Counted from the stretch's first letter, positions 44,835-54,463 are shown. The stretch is DNA of 64,000 nt from Cupriavidus phytohabitans (GCF_000426345.1 NZ_AUFE01000003.1:124001-188000); one strand, 5' to 3'. The notes: generated by a model not told the origin, from the letters alone. Numbers and translations: made by a program.

Positions 44835-45725
44835 ATGGCCACCCCGTCCGACCCGCTCCAGCGCCACGCGGTCTTTGCCGCGCTCACCGGCTCGCGCGCG
44901 TCGCTCGAGCGCGCGGCCGTGCTGGGTGATGGGCTGGGCCTGGCGCTGTGGCGCAACCGGGACGACGATACCGCCTACGCCCGTCCCGGCCATCACACTA
45001 TTTCGGTCTACCTCGAAGGCGGCCTTGGCACCTACCGGCGCGACCAGCCCAGCAACAAAGGCGCGCCCGGACGGCTCTGCCTGTTGCCGGCGGACCATGA
45101 CTCGCGCTGGCACGTGGGTGGCCCACAGCGATTCGTTCACCTGTATTTCAGGCCGGAGATGCTGGCCTGGCACTGCGTGCGCCTGCTCGACCGCGAGCCG
45201 CGTTCGGTGGCGCTGCGCGACCTGACCTTTGCCGACGATCCGTTCCTGTACGCATTGAGCCAGCGGCTGGCGGCGCTCGACTGGCGCCAGCCCGAGGCGC
45301 GCATGGCCGGCAACGCGCTGGCGCATGAGGCCGTCAGCCACCTGGTGCTGCACCACGCCGGGCGCGCTGCGCCGATGGACTGGCGTGGCGGACTGTCGGT
45401 GCAGGCGAGGCGCACGGTGCGCGACTGGATCGAGAGCCATCCCGCGCACAACCCGACCCTGGGTGAACTGGCCGCGCTGGCGGGCCTGTCGGAATTCCAC
45501 TTCGCGCGCATGTTCCGGGTTTCGTTCGGCATGCCGCCCCATGCCTGGATCCTGCGGGCGCGGCTCGAGCGTGCCCGCCAGCTGCTGGCCGAGACGCGGC
45601 CTGGCCTGCACGAAGTGGCCGCGCGGGCGGGGTTTGCCTCGGCCAGCCACCTCAGCCACCGCTTCCGTGCCGCGTTCGGGGTCACGCCCGGCACCTGGCG
45701 GGCGGGGTTGTCGTCCTCCGTGTGA
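44835..45725 (+). CDS. AraC-family transcriptional regulator
   Basis: 296 residues from ATG 44835 (an upstream in-frame start at 44784 is less likely). The N-terminal AraC-type cupin sensor (HHTISVYLEGGLGTYRRDQPSNKGAPGRLCLLPADHDSRWHVGG) is followed by two helix-turn-helix motifs (LGELAALAGLSEFHFARMFRVSFGMPPHAWILRARLERARQLL and HEVAARAGFASASHLSHRFRAAFGVTPGTWR). Its position after the MFS transporter suggests it may regulate that gene. The effector is unknown. Confidence 0.92.
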   Translation: MATPSDPLQRHAVFAALTGSRASLERAAVLGDGLGLALWRNRDDDTAYARPGHHTISVYLEGGLGTYRRDQPSNKGAPGRLCLLPADHDSRWHVGGPQRFVHLYFRPEMLAWHCVRLLDREPRSVALRDLTFADDPFLYALSQRLAALDWRQPEARMAGNALAHEAVSHLVLHHAGRAAPMDWRGGLSVQARRTVRDWIESHPAHNPTLGELAALAGLSEFHFARMFRVSFGMPPHAWILRARLERARQLLAETRPGLHEVAARAGFASASHLSHRFRAAFGVTPGTWRAGLSSSV

Positions 45726-46010
45726 ATCGCCGCAGGCCCCTGCCGGGCACGGGCTGGCGCGGCGGCGCGGGGGCCTTTCCAGATTGCGCGGGAAACCAAT
45801 TGGCGCCTGGGTTGTCACCTGTACTGTGGCGTGTGCCTGGCCTTTGTCGGTGATCGTCTGACATCCTGCGCTCAAAAGACATCAATTCCTGGTAAGTTTT
45901 GGCGGATCATCGGTTATCGGCGAGGCGCCGCATTCCCGTGACCGCACGCAGAAACGGGTACGCCCCACCCGCGCCGCCGCAAATCAACAACCCCAAACGG
46001 AGTCGCCCTC
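45726..46010. other. Spacer upstream of mscS
   Basis: 285 bases. It contains an exact iteron-type 16-mer (45947-45962), about 50 bases before the mscS start. No gene seen. Confidence 0.5.
45947..45962 (-). repeat. Distal origin-type iteron (exact, reversed)
   Basis: CGCAGAAACGGGTACG, exact complement of the consensus, 49 bases before the mscS ATG. Confidence 0.85.
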
Positions 46011-46940
46011 ATGGACCTGAACTTCCTCGATGCCAACAAGCTGGAGGCGGGCTGGGCCTACCTGGTCCAGTTCGCCATCAACCAGGGGATGAACTGCCTG
46101 GCCGCGATCCTGATACTGCTCGCCGGCTGGTGGCTGTCCGCACGCGTGGCCAGCGCGGCCCGGCGCGCGCTGGGCCGCACCCACGTGGACGAGACCATGC
46201 GGCCGCTGCTGGCCAATGCGCTGCAGTGGATGGTGCGCGTGCTGACCATCGTGCTGGTGCTGTCGCAGTTCGGCGTGCAGACCGCCAGCATCATCGCAAT
46301 GCTCGGTGCCGCCGGCCTGGCCATCGGCCTGGCGTTGCAAGGCACGCTGCAGAACATCGCCGCTGGCATCATGCTGGTGCTGCTGCGGCCATTCCGCGTG
46401 GGCCAGTACATCGATGCGCAGGGCGTGGCGGGAACGGTGCGCGAGACAGGCCTGTTCATGACCGAGCTCACCACGTTCGACGGCGTCTGCCTGCGCGTGC
46501 CCAACGGCAAGCTGTGGGGCAGCGCGATCACCAACTACAGCGAGAATGCCACGCGTCGCGCCGATATCGAGGCCACCGTGACCTTCGACAGCGATGTGCA
46601 GCGCAGCCTCGAGGCGCTGCGCGGGATGCTGGCGAGCGAGCCGCGCCTGCTGTCCGAGCCGCGCCCTGAGGCCATGGTGGTCAACTACACGCAGCAGGGC
46701 ATCACGCTGAACGTGCGCTACTGGGCTTCGAACGACGACTACTGGAACGTGCGCTTCGCCTTCTACGAGCGCATCAAGCAGGTGCTGGAGCAAGCGGGCA
46801 GCAAGCTGGCGGTGCCGATCCAGGAACTGCACGTGCCAGGCGCGGGCTCGGTGCCGGGCGCCGTGAAGGTGTCCGACGGCGCGGCGCCTGCGCGCACCGC
46901 CGGCGCCGCGCCGCGACAGCCCGTGCAGCGGCTCGGCTAG
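46011..46940 (+). CDS. mscS: Small-conductance mechanosensitive channel (MscS)
   Basis: 309 residues, with three N-terminal membrane helices. The pore helix and following region are typical: [55 protein letters not shown]. The cytoplasmic beta and cage domain follow ([36 protein letters not shown]). It releases solutes on hypo-osmotic shock. Its TAG stop overlaps the edd TAG stop head to tail on the shared CTAG at 46937-46940. The C-terminal 40 residues are Ala/Pro-rich and variable. Confidence 0.93.
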   Translation: MDLNFLDANKLEAGWAYLVQFAINQGMNCLAAILILLAGWWLSARVASAARRALGRTHVDETMRPLLANALQWMVRVLTIVLVLSQFGVQTASIIAMLGAAGLAIGLALQGTLQNIAAGIMLVLLRPFRVGQYIDAQGVAGTVRETGLFMTELTTFDGVCLRVPNGKLWGSAITNYSENATRRADIEATVTFDSDVQRSLEALRGMLASEPRLLSEPRPEAMVVNYTQQGITLNVRYWASNDDYWNVRFAFYERIKQVLEQAGSKLAVPIQELHVPGAGSVPGAVKVSDGAAPARTAGAAPRQPVQRLG

Positions 46941-48775
46941 GCGGCGGCGCTGCCTTCGTCGGCAAACAGCGTGCAGGCGCCGCTTTCGGCCGTGCTCACA
47001 TTGTTGCGGAACGCCGCGAACAGGTCGCGGCCGACGCCGTGCCGGTTGGCACTGAGATCGGGGTGGGCGGCCTCTCGCGCGCGCCATTCGTCGTCCGGCA
47101 CCAGTACCTCGAGCACGCCCGCGGGCGCATCCACGCGCATCAGGTCGCCGGTGCGCACGCGTGCGAGCGCGCCGCCGCGCAGCGCTTCCGGACAGACGTG
47201 GATCGCGGCCGGCACCTTGCCCGAAGCCCCCGACATGCGCCCGTCAGTCACCAGCGCCACATGGAAGCCGCGGTCCTGCAGCACCGTCAGCGTCGGCGTC
47301 AGCTTGTGCAGCTCGGGCATGCCGCACGCGGCCGGGCCCTGCCACGGCAGCACCGCGACAAAGTCGCGTTCCAGCTCGCCGCGCTTGAACGCGTGCAGCA
47401 CGTCGTCCTGATGCTCGAACACGATTGCCGGCGCCTGCACCACCTGGTGCTCCGGCTTGACCGCCGAGGTCTTGATCACCGCGCGGCCCAGCTTGCCGTC
47501 CAGCACCTTGATGCCGCCGTCCGGCAAGAACGGCTGGCCGGCACTGCGCACGATGCTGTCGTCGAGCGGCGCCGCGGGGCCGTCGATCCAGCCCAGCTTA
47601 CCGTCGCGCAGCACGGGCTCGCGTGTGTAGTCCTCCAGCCCGCGGCCGAAGATGGTGGTCACATCGTCGTGCAGCAGCCCCAGCGACAGCAGGCCGCGGA
47701 TCACCACAGGCAGCCCGCCGGCGGCCTGGAACTGGTTCACGTCGGCCTTGCCGTTGGGGTACACGCGCGCCAGCAGCGGCACTACCGCGGACAGTTCGTC
47801 AAAGTCGTCCCACCCCAGCACGATGCCGCCCACGCGCGCCATCGCAATCAGGTGCAGCGTGTGGTTGGTCGAGCCGCCAGTGGCGAGCAGCCCGACGATG
47901 CCGTTGACGAAGGCGCGTTCGTCCAGCACCTCGGCCACTGGCGTGTAGCGCTCGCCGCCATGCACCAGCTTGAGCGCCTGGCGCGCGGCCTCGCGCGTCA
48001 GCGCCTCACGCAGCGGCGTGCCGGGGTTGACGAAGGCGGTGCCCGGCAGGTGCAGCCCCATTATTTCCATCAACATCTGGTTGGAATTGGCGGTGCCGTA
48101 GAAGGTGCAGGTGCCGGGGCCGTGGTAGGAGCGGGTCTCGGCTTCGAGCAGTGCTTCCCTCCCGATCTTGCCTTCGGCATAGAGCTGGCGCGTGCGCGCC
48201 TTCTCGTCGTTGCTGATGCCGGTGGTCATCGGCCCGCCCGGCACGAACACCGCCGGCAGGTGGCCGAACGACAGCGCGCCCATCACCAGCCCCGGCACGA
48301 TCTTGTCGCACACGCCCAGGTACAGCGCGGCGTCGAACATCTGGTGCGACAGCGCTACTGCGGAGGCCAGCGCGATCACGTCACGCGAAAACAGCGACAG
48401 GTCCATGCCGTCCTGGCCCTGCGTCACGCCATCGCACATCGCCGGCGTGCCGCCCGCGAACTGCGCAGTGCCACCGGCCTCCAGCGCCGCCTCCTTGATC
48501 CACTGCGGATAGGCCGCCAGCGGCTGGTGCGCCGACAGCATGTCGTTATAGGCGGAGACGATCGCCAGGTTGGGCCGCTGGTCAGCCTTCAGGCGGATCT
48601 TGGCTTCGTCAGGCATTGCGGCCACCGCGTGGGCCAGGTTGGTACAAGAGAGCTGGGCGCGTTCCACTTTCTGCCCGGCCATGGCGCGGGTGCGGTCCAG
48701 GTAGGCCTGGCGCGTGGCGGCACTGCGGGAGACGATGCGGGCGGTGACCCGCTCGAGCACTGGATGACGTGGCAT
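46937..48775 (-). CDS. edd: 6-phosphogluconate dehydratase
   Basis: 612 residues from ATG 48775 with GGAG upstream. It is IlvD/Edd family: [109 protein letters not shown] and [19 protein letters not shown]. The cysteines in SCTN, CDGV, CDK and GTCTF include the iron-sulphur cluster ligands. It converts 6-phosphogluconate to KDPG, the first committed step of the Entner-Doudoroff pathway. It is divergent from zwf-pgl-glk with a 200-base shared control region that holds an iteron-type 16-mer. No KDPG aldolase (eda) is in the window. Confidence 0.96.
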   Translation of the reverse strand: MPRHPVLERVTARIVSRSAATRQAYLDRTRAMAGQKVERAQLSCTNLAHAVAAMPDEAKIRLKADQRPNLAIVSAYNDMLSAHQPLAAYPQWIKEAALEAGGTAQFAGGTPAMCDGVTQGQDGMDLSLFSRDVIALASAVALSHQMFDAALYLGVCDKIVPGLVMGALSFGHLPAVFVPGGPMTTGISNDEKARTRQLYAEGKIGREALLEAETRSYHGPGTCTFYGTANSNQMLMEIMGLHLPGTAFVNPGTPLREALTREAARQALKLVHGGERYTPVAEVLDERAFVNGIVGLLATGGSTNHTLHLIAMARVGGIVLGWDDFDELSAVVPLLARVYPNGKADVNQFQAAGGLPVVIRGLLSLGLLHDDVTTIFGRGLEDYTREPVLRDGKLGWIDGPAAPLDDSIVRSAGQPFLPDGGIKVLDGKLGRAVIKTSAVKPEHQVVQAPAIVFEHQDDVLHAFKRGELERDFVAVLPWQGPAACGMPELHKLTPTLTVLQDRGFHVALVTDGRMSGASGKVPAAIHVCPEALRGGALARVRTGDLMRVDAPAGVLEVLVPDDEWRAREAAHPDLSANRHGVGRDLFAAFRNNVSTAESGACTLFADEGSAAA

Positions 48776-48861
48776 GGGGTTCTCCTGCGGGGGAGCTTTC
48801 AGCCTAGTGCACTTTGCCGGACGCTGCACGCCGGAGGCCTGCCCGTGGCCCACGCGAACCA

Positions 48862-48877
48862 CGCAGAAATGGGTACG
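48862..48877 (-). repeat. Distal origin-type iteron (variant A, reversed)
   Basis: CGCAGAAATGGGTACG, complement of CGTACCCATTTCTGCG, in the middle of the edd/zwf divergent control region. Confidence 0.85.
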
Positions 48878-48975
48878 CTTGCCTCGCCAAGCCGTAGCGA
48901 CTCACGTAAACTGGCCGCAACACGGCCCGCCATCGGGCGCTGGCCGCGACAACTCGAATCCTCAAGGAGCGCAGG

Positions 48976-50457
48976 GTGAGCATGCCTGATTTCGACATGG
49001 TGCTGTTCGGCGGCACCGGCGACCTGGCGCGGCGCAAGCTGCTGCCTTCCCTGTTCGACGCGCACCACGCCGGCCTGCTGCATCCCGCCGCGCGCATCCT
49101 CGCCACCGGCAGCCAGCCGTTGTCGACCGGCGACTACCTCGCATCGCTGGAGCAGACCGTGCGGCCCACGCTGGCCCATGCGCCGCCGGAGTCATGGGAA
49201 AAATTCTGCGCGCGCATCAGCTACGTGCAGGCCGACGCACGCGTGCCCGCGCATTTCGACGCGCTGGCCGACAAGGTGCTGTCGCGCAAGCCGGAAGTGG
49301 TGGTGTGCTATCTCGCCACGGCGCCGCACCTGTTCGTGTCGATCTGTGAACAGCTTGCGCGCACGGGCCTCAATACGCGCACGGCGCCCAACGTGCCGAA
49401 CGTGCCCAACGTACGTATCGTGCTGGAAAAACCGCTGGGCCACGACCTCGAATCGAACGAGGCGATCAACTCGGCGGTGGCGAATTTCTTCGCCGAAGAG
49501 CAGATCTACCGTATCGACCACTACCTCGGCAAGGAGTCGGTGCAGAACCTGATGGCGATCCGCTTCGGCAATGCCCTGTTCGAGCCGCTGTGGCGGCGCG
49601 AGTGGGTGCAGGACGTGCAGATCACCATCGCCGAAGAGCTCGGCGTGGAGACGCGCGGCGACTTCTATGACCAGACCGGCGCGCTGCGCGACATGGTGCA
49701 GAACCACCTGCTGCAGCTGCTGTGCATGGTGGCGATGGAGCCGCCCGCCAGCCTTTCGGAAGACGCCATCCGCGACGAGAAGATCAAGATCCTGAAGGCG
49801 CTCAAGCCGATCACGCCGCAGGACGTCGCCGAAAAAACCGTGCGCGGGCAGTACCGCGCGGGCGCCATCGGCGGCAAGCCGGTGCCGGGCTACACGGATG
49901 AGGCCGGCATCGCGTCCGACAGCCGCACCGAGACCTTTGCCGCGATCAAGGCCGAGATCGCCAACTGGCGCTGGGAAGGCGTGCCGTTCTACCTGCGCAC
50001 CGGCAAGCGCATGCAGGCGCGCGTGGCCGAGATCGTGATCCACTTCCGCGACGTGCCGCACGCGATCTTCCCGCGCCCGCTGACGCTGTCGCCGCAGAAC
50101 CGGCTGGTGATCCAGCTGCAGCCCGAGGAAAGCATCCGGCTGTATTGCCTGGTCAAGCAGCCTGGCGACACGCTCGAGCTGACGCCGACCTCGCTCGACC
50201 TCGACTTCGCCAACTCGTTCAAGGTGCGCCGCGCCGGCGCCTACGAGCGGCTGCTGCTGGACGTGATCCGCGGCCGGCTGGGTTTGTTCGTGCGCCGCGA
50301 CGAGCAGGTGCAGGCGTGGCGCTGGGTCGAGCCCATCATCGATACCTGGGAAGCCAGCACGGTCCCGCCCAAGCCCTATACCGCCGGCACCTGGGGCCCG
50401 GCCGCGTCGTCGGCGCTGATGTCGCGCGACGGCGCCTTGTGGCACGAAGAAGCCTGA
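48976..50457 (+). CDS. zwf: Glucose-6-phosphate 1-dehydrogenase
   Basis: 493 residues from GTG 48976, with AAGGAG at 48964-48969. NADP-binding LFGGTGDLARRKLLPSLF, catalytic RIDHYLGKESVQNLMAIRFGN and the His in the active site (IDHYLGKE) are present. C-terminal YLRTGKRM and VIHFRDVPHAIF are typical. It makes 6-phosphogluconolactone from glucose 6-phosphate. A local ACGTGCCGA-type 9-bp repeat gives NVPNVPNV (about residues 138-145), a family-atypical insertion. First gene of a zwf-pgl-glk-regulator-kinase operon. Confidence 0.96.
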   Translation: MSMPDFDMVLFGGTGDLARRKLLPSLFDAHHAGLLHPAARILATGSQPLSTGDYLASLEQTVRPTLAHAPPESWEKFCARISYVQADARVPAHFDALADKVLSRKPEVVVCYLATAPHLFVSICEQLARTGLNTRTAPNVPNVPNVRIVLEKPLGHDLESNEAINSAVANFFAEEQIYRIDHYLGKESVQNLMAIRFGNALFEPLWRREWVQDVQITIAEELGVETRGDFYDQTGALRDMVQNHLLQLLCMVAMEPPASLSEDAIRDEKIKILKALKPITPQDVAEKTVRGQYRAGAIGGKPVPGYTDEAGIASDSRTETFAAIKAEIANWRWEGVPFYLRTGKRMQARVAEIVIHFRDVPHAIFPRPLTLSPQNRLVIQLQPEESIRLYCLVKQPGDTLELTPTSLDLDFANSFKVRRAGAYERLLLDVIRGRLGLFVRRDEQVQAWRWVEPIIDTWEASTVPPKPYTAGTWGPAASSALMSRDGALWHEEA

Positions 50458-50472
50458 ACCAGAGGAAACGAC

Positions 50473-51153
50473 ATGCGCCTGTTCGAACATCCCACCCCGA
50501 CGGACCAGGCCGAGGCCCTGGCCATCTCGATCAGCAATGCGCTCGAACTCGCCATCCGCGTCAACGGCTGGGCGGTGCTGGCGGTATCCGGCGGACGCTC
50601 GCCGGTGCCGATGTTCGAGCGGCTGCGCTACCGCCCGCTGCGCTGGGAAGCGGTGACGGTGACGCTGGTCGACGAACGCGTGGTGCCGCCCGACCATCCC
50701 GACAGCAATGCCGCGCTGGTGCGCGCGCACCTGCTGCGCGAGGCCGCCGGCAGTGCCGCCTTTATCCCGCTGGTGGCCGATGCACAGGACGTGGCCGACC
50801 CGGCCGCGGCGGTAGCGCGCGCGAATCGGGCGTTCCGCCAGCCTGACGTGGTGGTGCTCGGCATGGGTGAGGATGGCCATACCGCGTCGCTGTTCCCGGA
50901 CGCGCCCGAACTGCAGGACGCGCTGAGCGATCCGCAGCCGGCCTACCTGCTGACGCATCCGGGCACCGCGCCGCATGCGCGCATCACGCTGAACCTGGCC
51001 GCGCTGCTGGCGGCCGAGCGCGCATTCCTGTCCGTCACTGGCGAGGCCAAGGCCCAGGTGCTCCAGCGCGCGCTGCAGGGGCCGACGCCCGCGCTGCCGG
51101 TGAGCCTGGTGGCGTCGCGCCACCGGCACGGTTTCGATGTGTTCAAGGCCTGA
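50473..51153 (+). CDS. pgl: 6-phosphogluconolactonase
   Basis: 226 residues with GAGGAAA before the ATG. It is DevB type: LAVSGGRSPVPMFERL, TLVDERVVPPDHPDSNAALVRAHLL and DVVVLGMGEDGHTASLFPDAPEL with conserved Asp and His. It hydrolyses 6-phosphogluconolactone to 6-phosphogluconate. It lies 15 bases after zwf and before glk in one operon. Confidence 0.95.
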   Translation: MRLFEHPTPTDQAEALAISISNALELAIRVNGWAVLAVSGGRSPVPMFERLRYRPLRWEAVTVTLVDERVVPPDHPDSNAALVRAHLLREAAGSAAFIPLVADAQDVADPAAAVARANRAFRQPDVVVLGMGEDGHTASLFPDAPELQDALSDPQPAYLLTHPGTAPHARITLNLAALLAAERAFLSVTGEAKAQVLQRALQGPTPALPVSLVASRHRHGFDVFKA

Positions 51154-51171
51154 ATTCTGACTGAAGGGGAC

Positions 51172-52236
51172 GTGACCGACGCCATGGCTGACACCGCCTC
51201 CATACCCTCGACCGCCACCGCCACCGCCACCGCCACCGCCACCTTCCCACGCCTGCTCGGCGATGTCGGCGGCACCAACGTGCGCTTCGCGCTGGAGACC
51301 GCGCCCATGCAGATCGGCCCGGTGACCGCGCTCAAGGTCGCCGATTTTCCTTCGCTCGAAGCCGCGTTGCGCCAGTTCCTGGACGGCCTGGCCGGCACCG
51401 GCCAGCCCTTGCCGCGCCATGCTGCGATCGGGCTGGCCAACCCGGTCACCGGCGACCAGGTCAGGCTGACCAACCACAACTGGTCGTTCTCGATCGACGG
51501 CATGCGCCGCGCGCTCGGCCTGCAGACGCTGGTGGCGCTGAACGACTTCACCGCGCTGGCGCTGGCCTTGCCGCACCTGCCGGCGGACGGCCTGGCGCGG
51601 GTGCGCGCCGGCACCGCGATCCTGAACCCGCCGCTGGCGCCGCTGGCGCTGGTGGGACCTGGCACGGGGCTGGGCGTGTCGGGGCTGGTGCCGGCCCCGG
51701 GCGGGCAGGTGGTGGCGCTGGCCGGGGAGGGTGGCCATATCGAGCTGATGCCGGTTACCGACGATGAATGGGTGGCTTGGCGCGCGGCCCATCGCCAGGT
51801 CGGACGGGTGTCCGCGGAACGGCTTTTGTCAGGCGCGGGGCTGTCGCAGATCCATGCCGCGCTGGCCGCAGAAACGGGTACGCTTTTGCTCGCGCCGCTG
51901 CAGCCGGAGCAGGTTACCGACGGCGCTTTCCAGCGCAACGACCCGCTGTGCCAGCGCACCATGACGGTGTTCTTCGGACTGCTGGGCTCGGTCGCGGCCG
52001 ATATCGCGCTGGTGCTGGGCGCGCGCGGCGGCGTCTACCTGGGTGGCGGCATCCTGCCGCGCTTCGTGCCGGCGCTGCAGGCCTCTGCCTTCACCGAGCG
52101 CTTTGTCGCCAAGGGCCGCATGCGCGGGTGGCTCGAAGACGTGCCGGTCCATGTCATCACCGCGCGCCACCCGGCGCTGCCCGGGCTGGCGCGGGCGCTG
52201 GCCGAACGCCTGGACCGTAGGGCGGGGAACGCCTAG
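51172..52236 (+). CDS. glk: Glucokinase
   Basis: 354 residues from GTG 51172 (ATG 51184 possible). Phosphate-binding LLGDVGGTNVRFAL, the glucose-contact segment LTNHNWSFSIDGMRRAL, VALNDFTALA with the catalytic Asp, GPGTGLGVSGLV and GEGGHIELMP match Glk-type glucokinases. An N-terminal STATATATATATF is made by an ACCGCC hexanucleotide repeat (51211-51243) and would be slippage-prone. The coding sequence also contains an exact origin-type iteron. It phosphorylates glucose with ATP, feeding zwf. Confidence 0.95.
   Translation: MTDAMADTASIPSTATATATATATFPRLLGDVGGTNVRFALETAPMQIGPVTALKVADFPSLEAALRQFLDGLAGTGQPLPRHAAIGLANPVTGDQVRLTNHNWSFSIDGMRRALGLQTLVALNDFTALALALPHLPADGLARVRAGTAILNPPLAPLALVGPGTGLGVSGLVPAPGGQVVALAGEGGHIELMPVTDDEWVAWRAAHRQVGRVSAERLLSGAGLSQIHAALAAETGTLLLAPLQPEQVTDGAFQRNDPLCQRTMTVFFGLLGSVAADIALVLGARGGVYLGGGILPRFVPALQASAFTERFVAKGRMRGWLEDVPVHVITARHPALPGLARALAERLDRRAGNA
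51211..51243 (+). repeat. Hexanucleotide repeat at the start of glk
   Basis: ACCGCC repeated five times plus ACC, encoding Thr-Ala pairs. Unit length six keeps the frame, so changes would alter only linker length. Confidence 0.9.
51867..51882 (-). repeat. Origin-type iteron inside glk
   Basis: CGCAGAAACGGGTACG, exact complement of the consensus, within the glk coding sequence (encodes AETGT). It is the only distal copy inside a recognised gene. Confidence 0.8.
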
Positions 52237-52238
52237 CC

Positions 52239-52934
52239 ATGCGCGTGCTGTTGGTGGAAGACGACGCCATGATCGGCGACAGCGTCAGGCAGGCGCTGCG
52301 GCAGGAGGGCTTCACCGTCGACTGGGTGCGCGATGGCGATGCGGGCCTGGCCGCGGCCACGTCGTCGCAGGAAGGCGAAGCGTGCTACGACCTGGTGCTG
52401 CTCGACCTCGGCCTGCCGCGCCGCCCGGGGCTTGACGTGCTGCGCACGCTGCGCACGCGCGGCGTGCCAACGCCGGTGCTGATCCTGACCGCGCGCGACG
52501 CGGTAGCCGACCGCGTCGCGGGCCTCAATGCCGGCGCCGACGACTACCTGGTCAAGCCCTTCGACCTGCAGGAACTGGCCGCGCGCATGCACGCACTCGC
52601 GCGCCGCGCCGCGGGCCGGGCCGAGCCGCTGGTGAGCTATGGCGAGATCGTGCTCAACCCGTCCACGCGCGAGGTCACGCACCGCGGCGAGCCGGTACGG
52701 CTGTCGGCGCGCGAGTTCGCGCTGCTGTCGGCGCTGATGTCGCGGCCGGGCAAGGTGTGGTCGGTGCCGCAGCTGCAGGAGCGCCTCTACGGCTGGGACG
52801 ACGAGGTCGGCAGCAATACCGTAGAGGTCTATATCCACGCGCTGCGCAAGAAGTTCGGCGCCGCGCTGATCCGCAATATCCGCGGCGTGGGCTATGTGGT
52901 GCCGCGCCTGGATGGCGAGGGAGAGCCCGCCTGA
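52239..52934 (+). CDS. OmpR/QseB-type response regulator
   Basis: 231 residues. The receiver has Asp8/Asp9, phosphoacceptor Asp56 (LVLLDLGLPRRPG), Thr and Lys (LTARD, LVKPFDLQEL). The C-terminal winged helix is AREFALLSALMSRPGKVWSVPQLQERLYGWDDEVGSNTVEVYIHALRKKFG. It starts 2 bases after the glk stop and overlaps the kinase start (ATGA), so it is co-transcribed with the zwf-pgl-glk genes and may control carbohydrate or carboxylate uptake genes. The closest general type is TctD/QseB. Confidence 0.93.
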   Translation: MRVLLVEDDAMIGDSVRQALRQEGFTVDWVRDGDAGLAAATSSQEGEACYDLVLLDLGLPRRPGLDVLRTLRTRGVPTPVLILTARDAVADRVAGLNAGADDYLVKPFDLQELAARMHALARRAAGRAEPLVSYGEIVLNPSTREVTHRGEPVRLSAREFALLSALMSRPGKVWSVPQLQERLYGWDDEVGSNTVEVYIHALRKKFGAALIRNIRGVGYVVPRLDGEGEPA

Positions 52935-54262
52935 TGCGCTCGATCCAGCGAACCCTGCTGTGGTGGCTGGCCGCGGGACTGCTCGCCGGCATTGCCATTG
53001 CCACCGTGCTGATCTACGGCCAGGCGCGCCAGGAAGCCAATGCGCTGTTCGACTACCAGATGAAGCAGATGGCCGCGGCGCTGCCGAGCCGCTTTGCCGA
53101 CCCGGTGGCGCCGCCCTTCATCGGCTCGCCCGGCGACCTGACGCATGCCGACGAGGACGTCGTCATCCATATCTGGGACGGCTCCGGGCGCAGCCTGTAC
53201 CTGTCGCATTCGCACCCGGCGCTGCCCGCGCGTGCCGAGCTGGGCTTCTCCAACGTGACCACGCAGCAGGGCGAATGGCGGCTGTACAGCATGCAGCTCG
53301 GGCCCACCGTGGTGCAGATCGCGCAGCCGATGAGCGCGCGCCGCACGCTGGCCGCGCGCATGGCGCTGCGTACCGTGGCGCCGCTGCTGTTGCTGCTGCC
53401 GCTGCTGGGCTGGCTGGTATGGATGGCGGTGGGCCGCGGCCTGCGGCCGCTGCGCGAGATCGCCGCCGAAGTACGCGCGCGCGACGCCACCACGCTGGAA
53501 CCGCTTGCGGTGCGACAGATGCCGGACGAGATTGCGCCGCTCAGCGTCGCGCTGAACCAGTTGCTGGCTCGGCTCTCGCACGCCATCGACACGCAGCGCG
53601 CCTTCGTGGCCGACGCCGCCCACGCGCTGCGCACGCCGCTGGCCGCGCTGCAGTTGCAGGCCCAGCTGGTCGAGCGTGCCGACAACGGCGCGGCGCGCGA
53701 CGAGGCCGTGGCGAAGCTGCGCCAGGGGCTGGAGCGGCTGACCCACCTCGTCACGCAGCTGCTGACTCTGGCGCGGCAGGAGCCCGGCGCCGCCACGCCG
53801 CCGCGCGAGCCTGTCGAGCTGCGCGCGCTGGCCGCCGGCGTGGTGGCGGAACTGGCCCAGGCCGCGCTGGACCGCGATATCGACCTGGGCGTGGATGGCG
53901 ACGCCAACGCGGCGCCGGCGATCGTGTGTGGTGATGCCGATGCCTTGCGCATCCTGCTGACCAACCTGCTGGACAACGCGCTGGCCTATATCCCGGCCGG
54001 CAGCCGCATCGACGTGCACGTGGCACGCGGGGCCGACGGGCGTTCGGTCGAACTGGTGGTCAGCGACAACGGCCCCGGCATTGCGGTCGGGGAGCGCGAG
54101 CGTGTGTTCGACCGCTTCTACCGCCTGCCCGAGGCGCCGACCGGCGGCAGCGGGCTGGGCCTGGCGATCGTGGCGGAGATCGCGCAGTCGCACGGGGCGC
54201 GGGTGGCGCTGGAGGACGCGCGGCCGGGGCTGCGCGTCAGGGTCACATTTCCGGCCGCCTGA
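52934..54262 (+). CDS. Sensor histidine kinase partnered with the response regulator at 52239
   Basis: 442 residues from ATG 52934. Two membrane helices (about 8-30 and 148-172) flank a roughly 115-residue periplasmic sensor. A HAMP-like segment follows. The H-box is FVADAAHALRTPLAALQ with His230, N-box LTNLLDNALAYIPAGS, G1 VSDNGPGI, and G2 GGSGLGLAIV. It is TctE/QseC-like; the signal is unknown. Translationally coupled to its regulator. Confidence 0.93.
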   Translation: MRSIQRTLLWWLAAGLLAGIAIATVLIYGQARQEANALFDYQMKQMAAALPSRFADPVAPPFIGSPGDLTHADEDVVIHIWDGSGRSLYLSHSHPALPARAELGFSNVTTQQGEWRLYSMQLGPTVVQIAQPMSARRTLAARMALRTVAPLLLLLPLLGWLVWMAVGRGLRPLREIAAEVRARDATTLEPLAVRQMPDEIAPLSVALNQLLARLSHAIDTQRAFVADAAHALRTPLAALQLQAQLVERADNGAARDEAVAKLRQGLERLTHLVTQLLTLARQEPGAATPPREPVELRALAAGVVAELAQAALDRDIDLGVDGDANAAPAIVCGDADALRILLTNLLDNALAYIPAGSRIDVHVARGADGRSVELVVSDNGPGIAVGERERVFDRFYRLPEAPTGGSGLGLAIVAEIAQSHGARVALEDARPGLRVRVTFPAA

Positions 54263-54278
54263 GCGCTGGCGAGAGTCA

Positions 54279-54294
54279 CGCAGAAATGGGTACG
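54279..54294 (-). repeat. Distal origin-type iteron (variant A, reversed)
   Basis: CGCAGAAATGGGTACG, 17 bases after the kinase stop. Confidence 0.85.
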
Positions 54295-54391
54295 CTTTGC
54301 TGGTGCGACGCAATGCCGTGCGGCGCGCGAGCCATGCCCAGCAGTCATCATCGGACGCTCGGGCAGGCAGTAGCGGTTACGCAGACGGGCA

Positions 54392-54407
54392 CGCAGAAAT
54401 GGGTACG
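54392..54407 (-). repeat. Distal origin-type iteron (variant A, reversed)
   Basis: CGCAGAAATGGGTACG, the rightmost copy found, about 24 kb from the repA start. Confidence 0.85.
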
Positions 54408-54463
54408 CTCTGGCGCCGCGCGTATCATCGGAGTTCTCTCCTGCTCACACACAAAAGGCTGGC

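Larger units (their letters stand above)
54263..54463. other. Spacer with two reversed iterons upstream of yccF
   Basis: 200 bases between the sensor kinase and yccF, carrying two variant iterons (54279-54294 and 54392-54407) 113 bases apart and a degenerate third (ACGCAGACGGGCACG at 54379-54393). It probably also holds the yccF promoter. Confidence 0.55.
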
